A stretch of 6,684 nucleotides of DNA from an uncultured Clostridia bacterium (lineage in GTDB: Bacteria; Bacillota; Clostridia; HGM11327): positions 1 to 6,684 of the forward strand of contig CAJLXE010000090.1 of NCBI GenBank assembly GCA_905210525.1, in the 5' to 3' direction. Below the pieces are notes generated by a model. That model saw nothing but the letters and a program-made list of their open reading frames with translations. It had not been told where the DNA came from and ran no database searches. Shown here in pieces: positions 6,117 to 6,684 of this stretch. A program made the position numbers and the translations under genes. Position 1 is the first letter of the stretch, and the number at the start of each line of letters is the position of its first letter.

Positions 6117-6425
6117 TCAAATATCCCATTGATACACTTTCAAATCGACATGACAAGCGTCCTTCAAAACAATGCCCTCCTGCCTCAGCAGTTCCGCCTG
6201 CTCAATCCAGCCCGGAACCAACCTGCCCGCGTGATTCACAACGCGATGGCACGGATACCGCCCGTAATAGTCGGCACGGCTGAGCACCGTCCCCACCAAT
6301 CTCGCATTCCGGTCTCTTCCGACCAGCCGGGCAATCTGACCGTAGGTAGCCACACGCCCCTCCGGTATTTCCTCCACGACCGAGAGAATCTCATAAATCA
6401 ATCGGTCATTTGATAAACGCCCCAT
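6117..6425 (-). CDS. Compact MGMT/Ogt-family DNA repair protein
   Basis: From the ATG at 6425-6423 the product is 102 residues and consists only of the winged-helix DNA-binding and active-site domain of O6-alkylguanine-DNA alkyltransferases. IPEGRVATYGQIARLVG (20-36) and the NARLVG recognition helix (40-45) are clear. PCHRV (58-62) retains the methyl-accepting Cys59, unlike alkyltransferase-like (ATL) proteins, which have Trp there. The N-terminal RNase-H-like domain of Ada/Ogt is missing, as in other short family members. An AGGAGGG ribosome binding site overlapping 6430-6437 fits this ATG; upstream ATGs at 6440 and 6464 lie within or before that site. It may remove alkyl groups from guanine, or bind lesions and recruit other repair, since some short members lack transferase activity. 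No hairpin terminator is obvious downstream. Confidence 0.88.
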   Translation of the reverse strand: MGRLSNDRLIYEILSVVEEIPEGRVATYGQIARLVGRDRNARLVGTVLSRADYYGRYPCHRVVNHAGRLVPGWIEQAELLRQEGIVLKDACHVDLKVYQWDI

Positions 6426-6443
6426 TGTCTCCCTCCTCATACT

Positions 6444-6452
6444 AATATAGCA
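6444..6452 (-). promoter_or_regulatory. Extended -10 element before the MGMT-family gene
   Basis: On the minus strand TGCTATATT (6452-6444) is an extended -10 box closely resembling the TGCTATACT of the left-edge promoter (85-77). No good -35 box lies at 16-18 bases. The predicted start, near 6437, would leave an unusually short leader that begins at about the ribosome binding site. The real promoter may therefore be further upstream. Confidence 0.35.
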
Positions 6453-6586
6453 TACCATAAACAATTCAAATAATCAAGTGCTTTCATCGTTCCTTATTAC
6501 TTCCAAAATACCGTTCCCGAACGTTTTTTCCATCGGCTCGGGCAATAGAGCAAAGGTTGCAAGATTCAAAATCCGCGCTTCGGAAT

Positions 6587-6622
6587 AAAAAAAACGGTAC
6601 CCCAATGGATACCGTTTTTTTT
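6587..6622. terminator. Bidirectional terminator after the initiator tRNA gene
   Basis: Eight A (6587-6594) plus CGGTA (6595-6599) pair with TACCG (6610-6614) plus eight T (6615-6622). A CC/GG pair with one bulged base can extend the stem inwards. On the minus strand the hairpin begins directly at the encoded CCA of the tRNA and ends in a T-run, so it ends the tRNA transcript. It would work on the plus strand as well. Confidence 0.85.
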
Positions 6623-6684
6623 GGTTGCGGAGGCAGGATTTGAACCTGCGACCTTCGGGTTATGAGCCCGACGAGCTGCCAGCT
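6622..6684 (-). tRNA. Initiator tRNA-fMet (CAT anticodon), 5' end cut off by window
   Basis: The minus strand shows the 3' 63 bases of a tRNA. These include a D-arm remnant, an anticodon arm TCGGG-CTCATAA-CCCGA with anticodon CAT at 6664-6662, a T-arm GCAGG-TTCAAAT-CCTGC, the acceptor strand CTCCGCA, discriminator A and an encoded CCA (6624-6622). The three G-C pairs flanking the anticodon loop and A at position 72 are the marks of a bacterial initiator rather than elongator or tRNA-Ile2. About 14 bases at the 5' end lie beyond base 6684. The gene ends directly in the terminator at 6587-6622, so it is last in its transcript. Confidence 0.93.

Noticed and set aside
5961..6413. Plus-strand open frame of 150 codons
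   Set aside because: Most of it is antisense to the MGMT-family gene, whose PCHRV motif and strong ribosome binding site are on the minus strand. Its proline-rich composition is typical of a shadow frame.
6512..6530. Possible terminator or SOS-type box at CGTTCCCGAACGTTTTTT
   Set aside because: The hairpin has only four base pairs with a four-base loop. The half-sites are in the order GTTC-CC-GAAC, the reverse of the Gram-positive LexA box (GAAC-N4-GTTC).
1..6684. CRISPR array, insertion-sequence ends or attachment sites
   Set aside because: No regularly spaced repeats, transposase motifs or terminal inverted repeats were seen. The tRNA gene's 3' end has no obvious duplicate inside the window that would mark an integrated element.

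Overview
The window looks like a chromosomal segment of a low-to-mid G+C Gram-positive bacterium, most likely of the class Clostridia. Supporting signs are the strong AGGAGG-type ribosome binding sites, the -10 boxes preceded by TGN, an initiator tRNA gene with an encoded CCA tail, and WYL/RtcB proteins of a style familiar from Clostridia. The species cannot be named from the sequence alone.

Left edge (1-757): the first 12 codons of a minus-strand gene leave the window at base 1, with a clear promoter and ribosome binding site. Then comes a weakly coding stretch and a possible very small minus-strand gene (346-480). A near-consensus plus-strand promoter (523-551) lies about 200 bases upstream of a MutT-like Nudix hydrolase gene (758-1153). 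Part of that leader reads as an orphan frame that may be a gene remnant.

Centre (1154-5882): this is the most interesting part. Two translationally coupled WYL-domain regulator genes (1329-2573 and 2570-3481) end in a strong rho-independent terminator. A decayed vWA-type gene remnant follows (about 3503-3841), resembling the C-terminal part of DUF2828/TROVE-vWA (Ro60-like) proteins. Next come an intact RNA ligase gene rtcB (3887-5167) and, overlapping it by 38 bases, a pol-beta-fold nucleotidyltransferase of the RlaP (YcgL-like) type (5130-5882). RtcB joins 2',3'-cyclic phosphate or 3'-phosphate RNA ends to 5'-OH ends, and RlaP is a predicted RNA-end nucleotidyltransferase that accompanies RNA ligases. 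The block is best read as an RNA-repair cassette. The WYL proteins are plausible sensors or regulators, and a Ro-like scaffold gene appears to have been lost in place.

Right edge (5883-6684): a short plus-strand frame without a proper start codon looks like another gene remnant (about 5907-6091). A compact minus-strand MGMT/Ogt-type DNA-alkylation repair protein follows (6117-6425). A bidirectional terminator and an initiator tRNA-fMet gene on the minus strand, cut by the window end, complete the segment. Three pieces concern nucleic-acid or nucleotide damage (Nudix, RtcB/RlaP, MGMT), but only rtcB and rlaP are clearly in one transcription unit.
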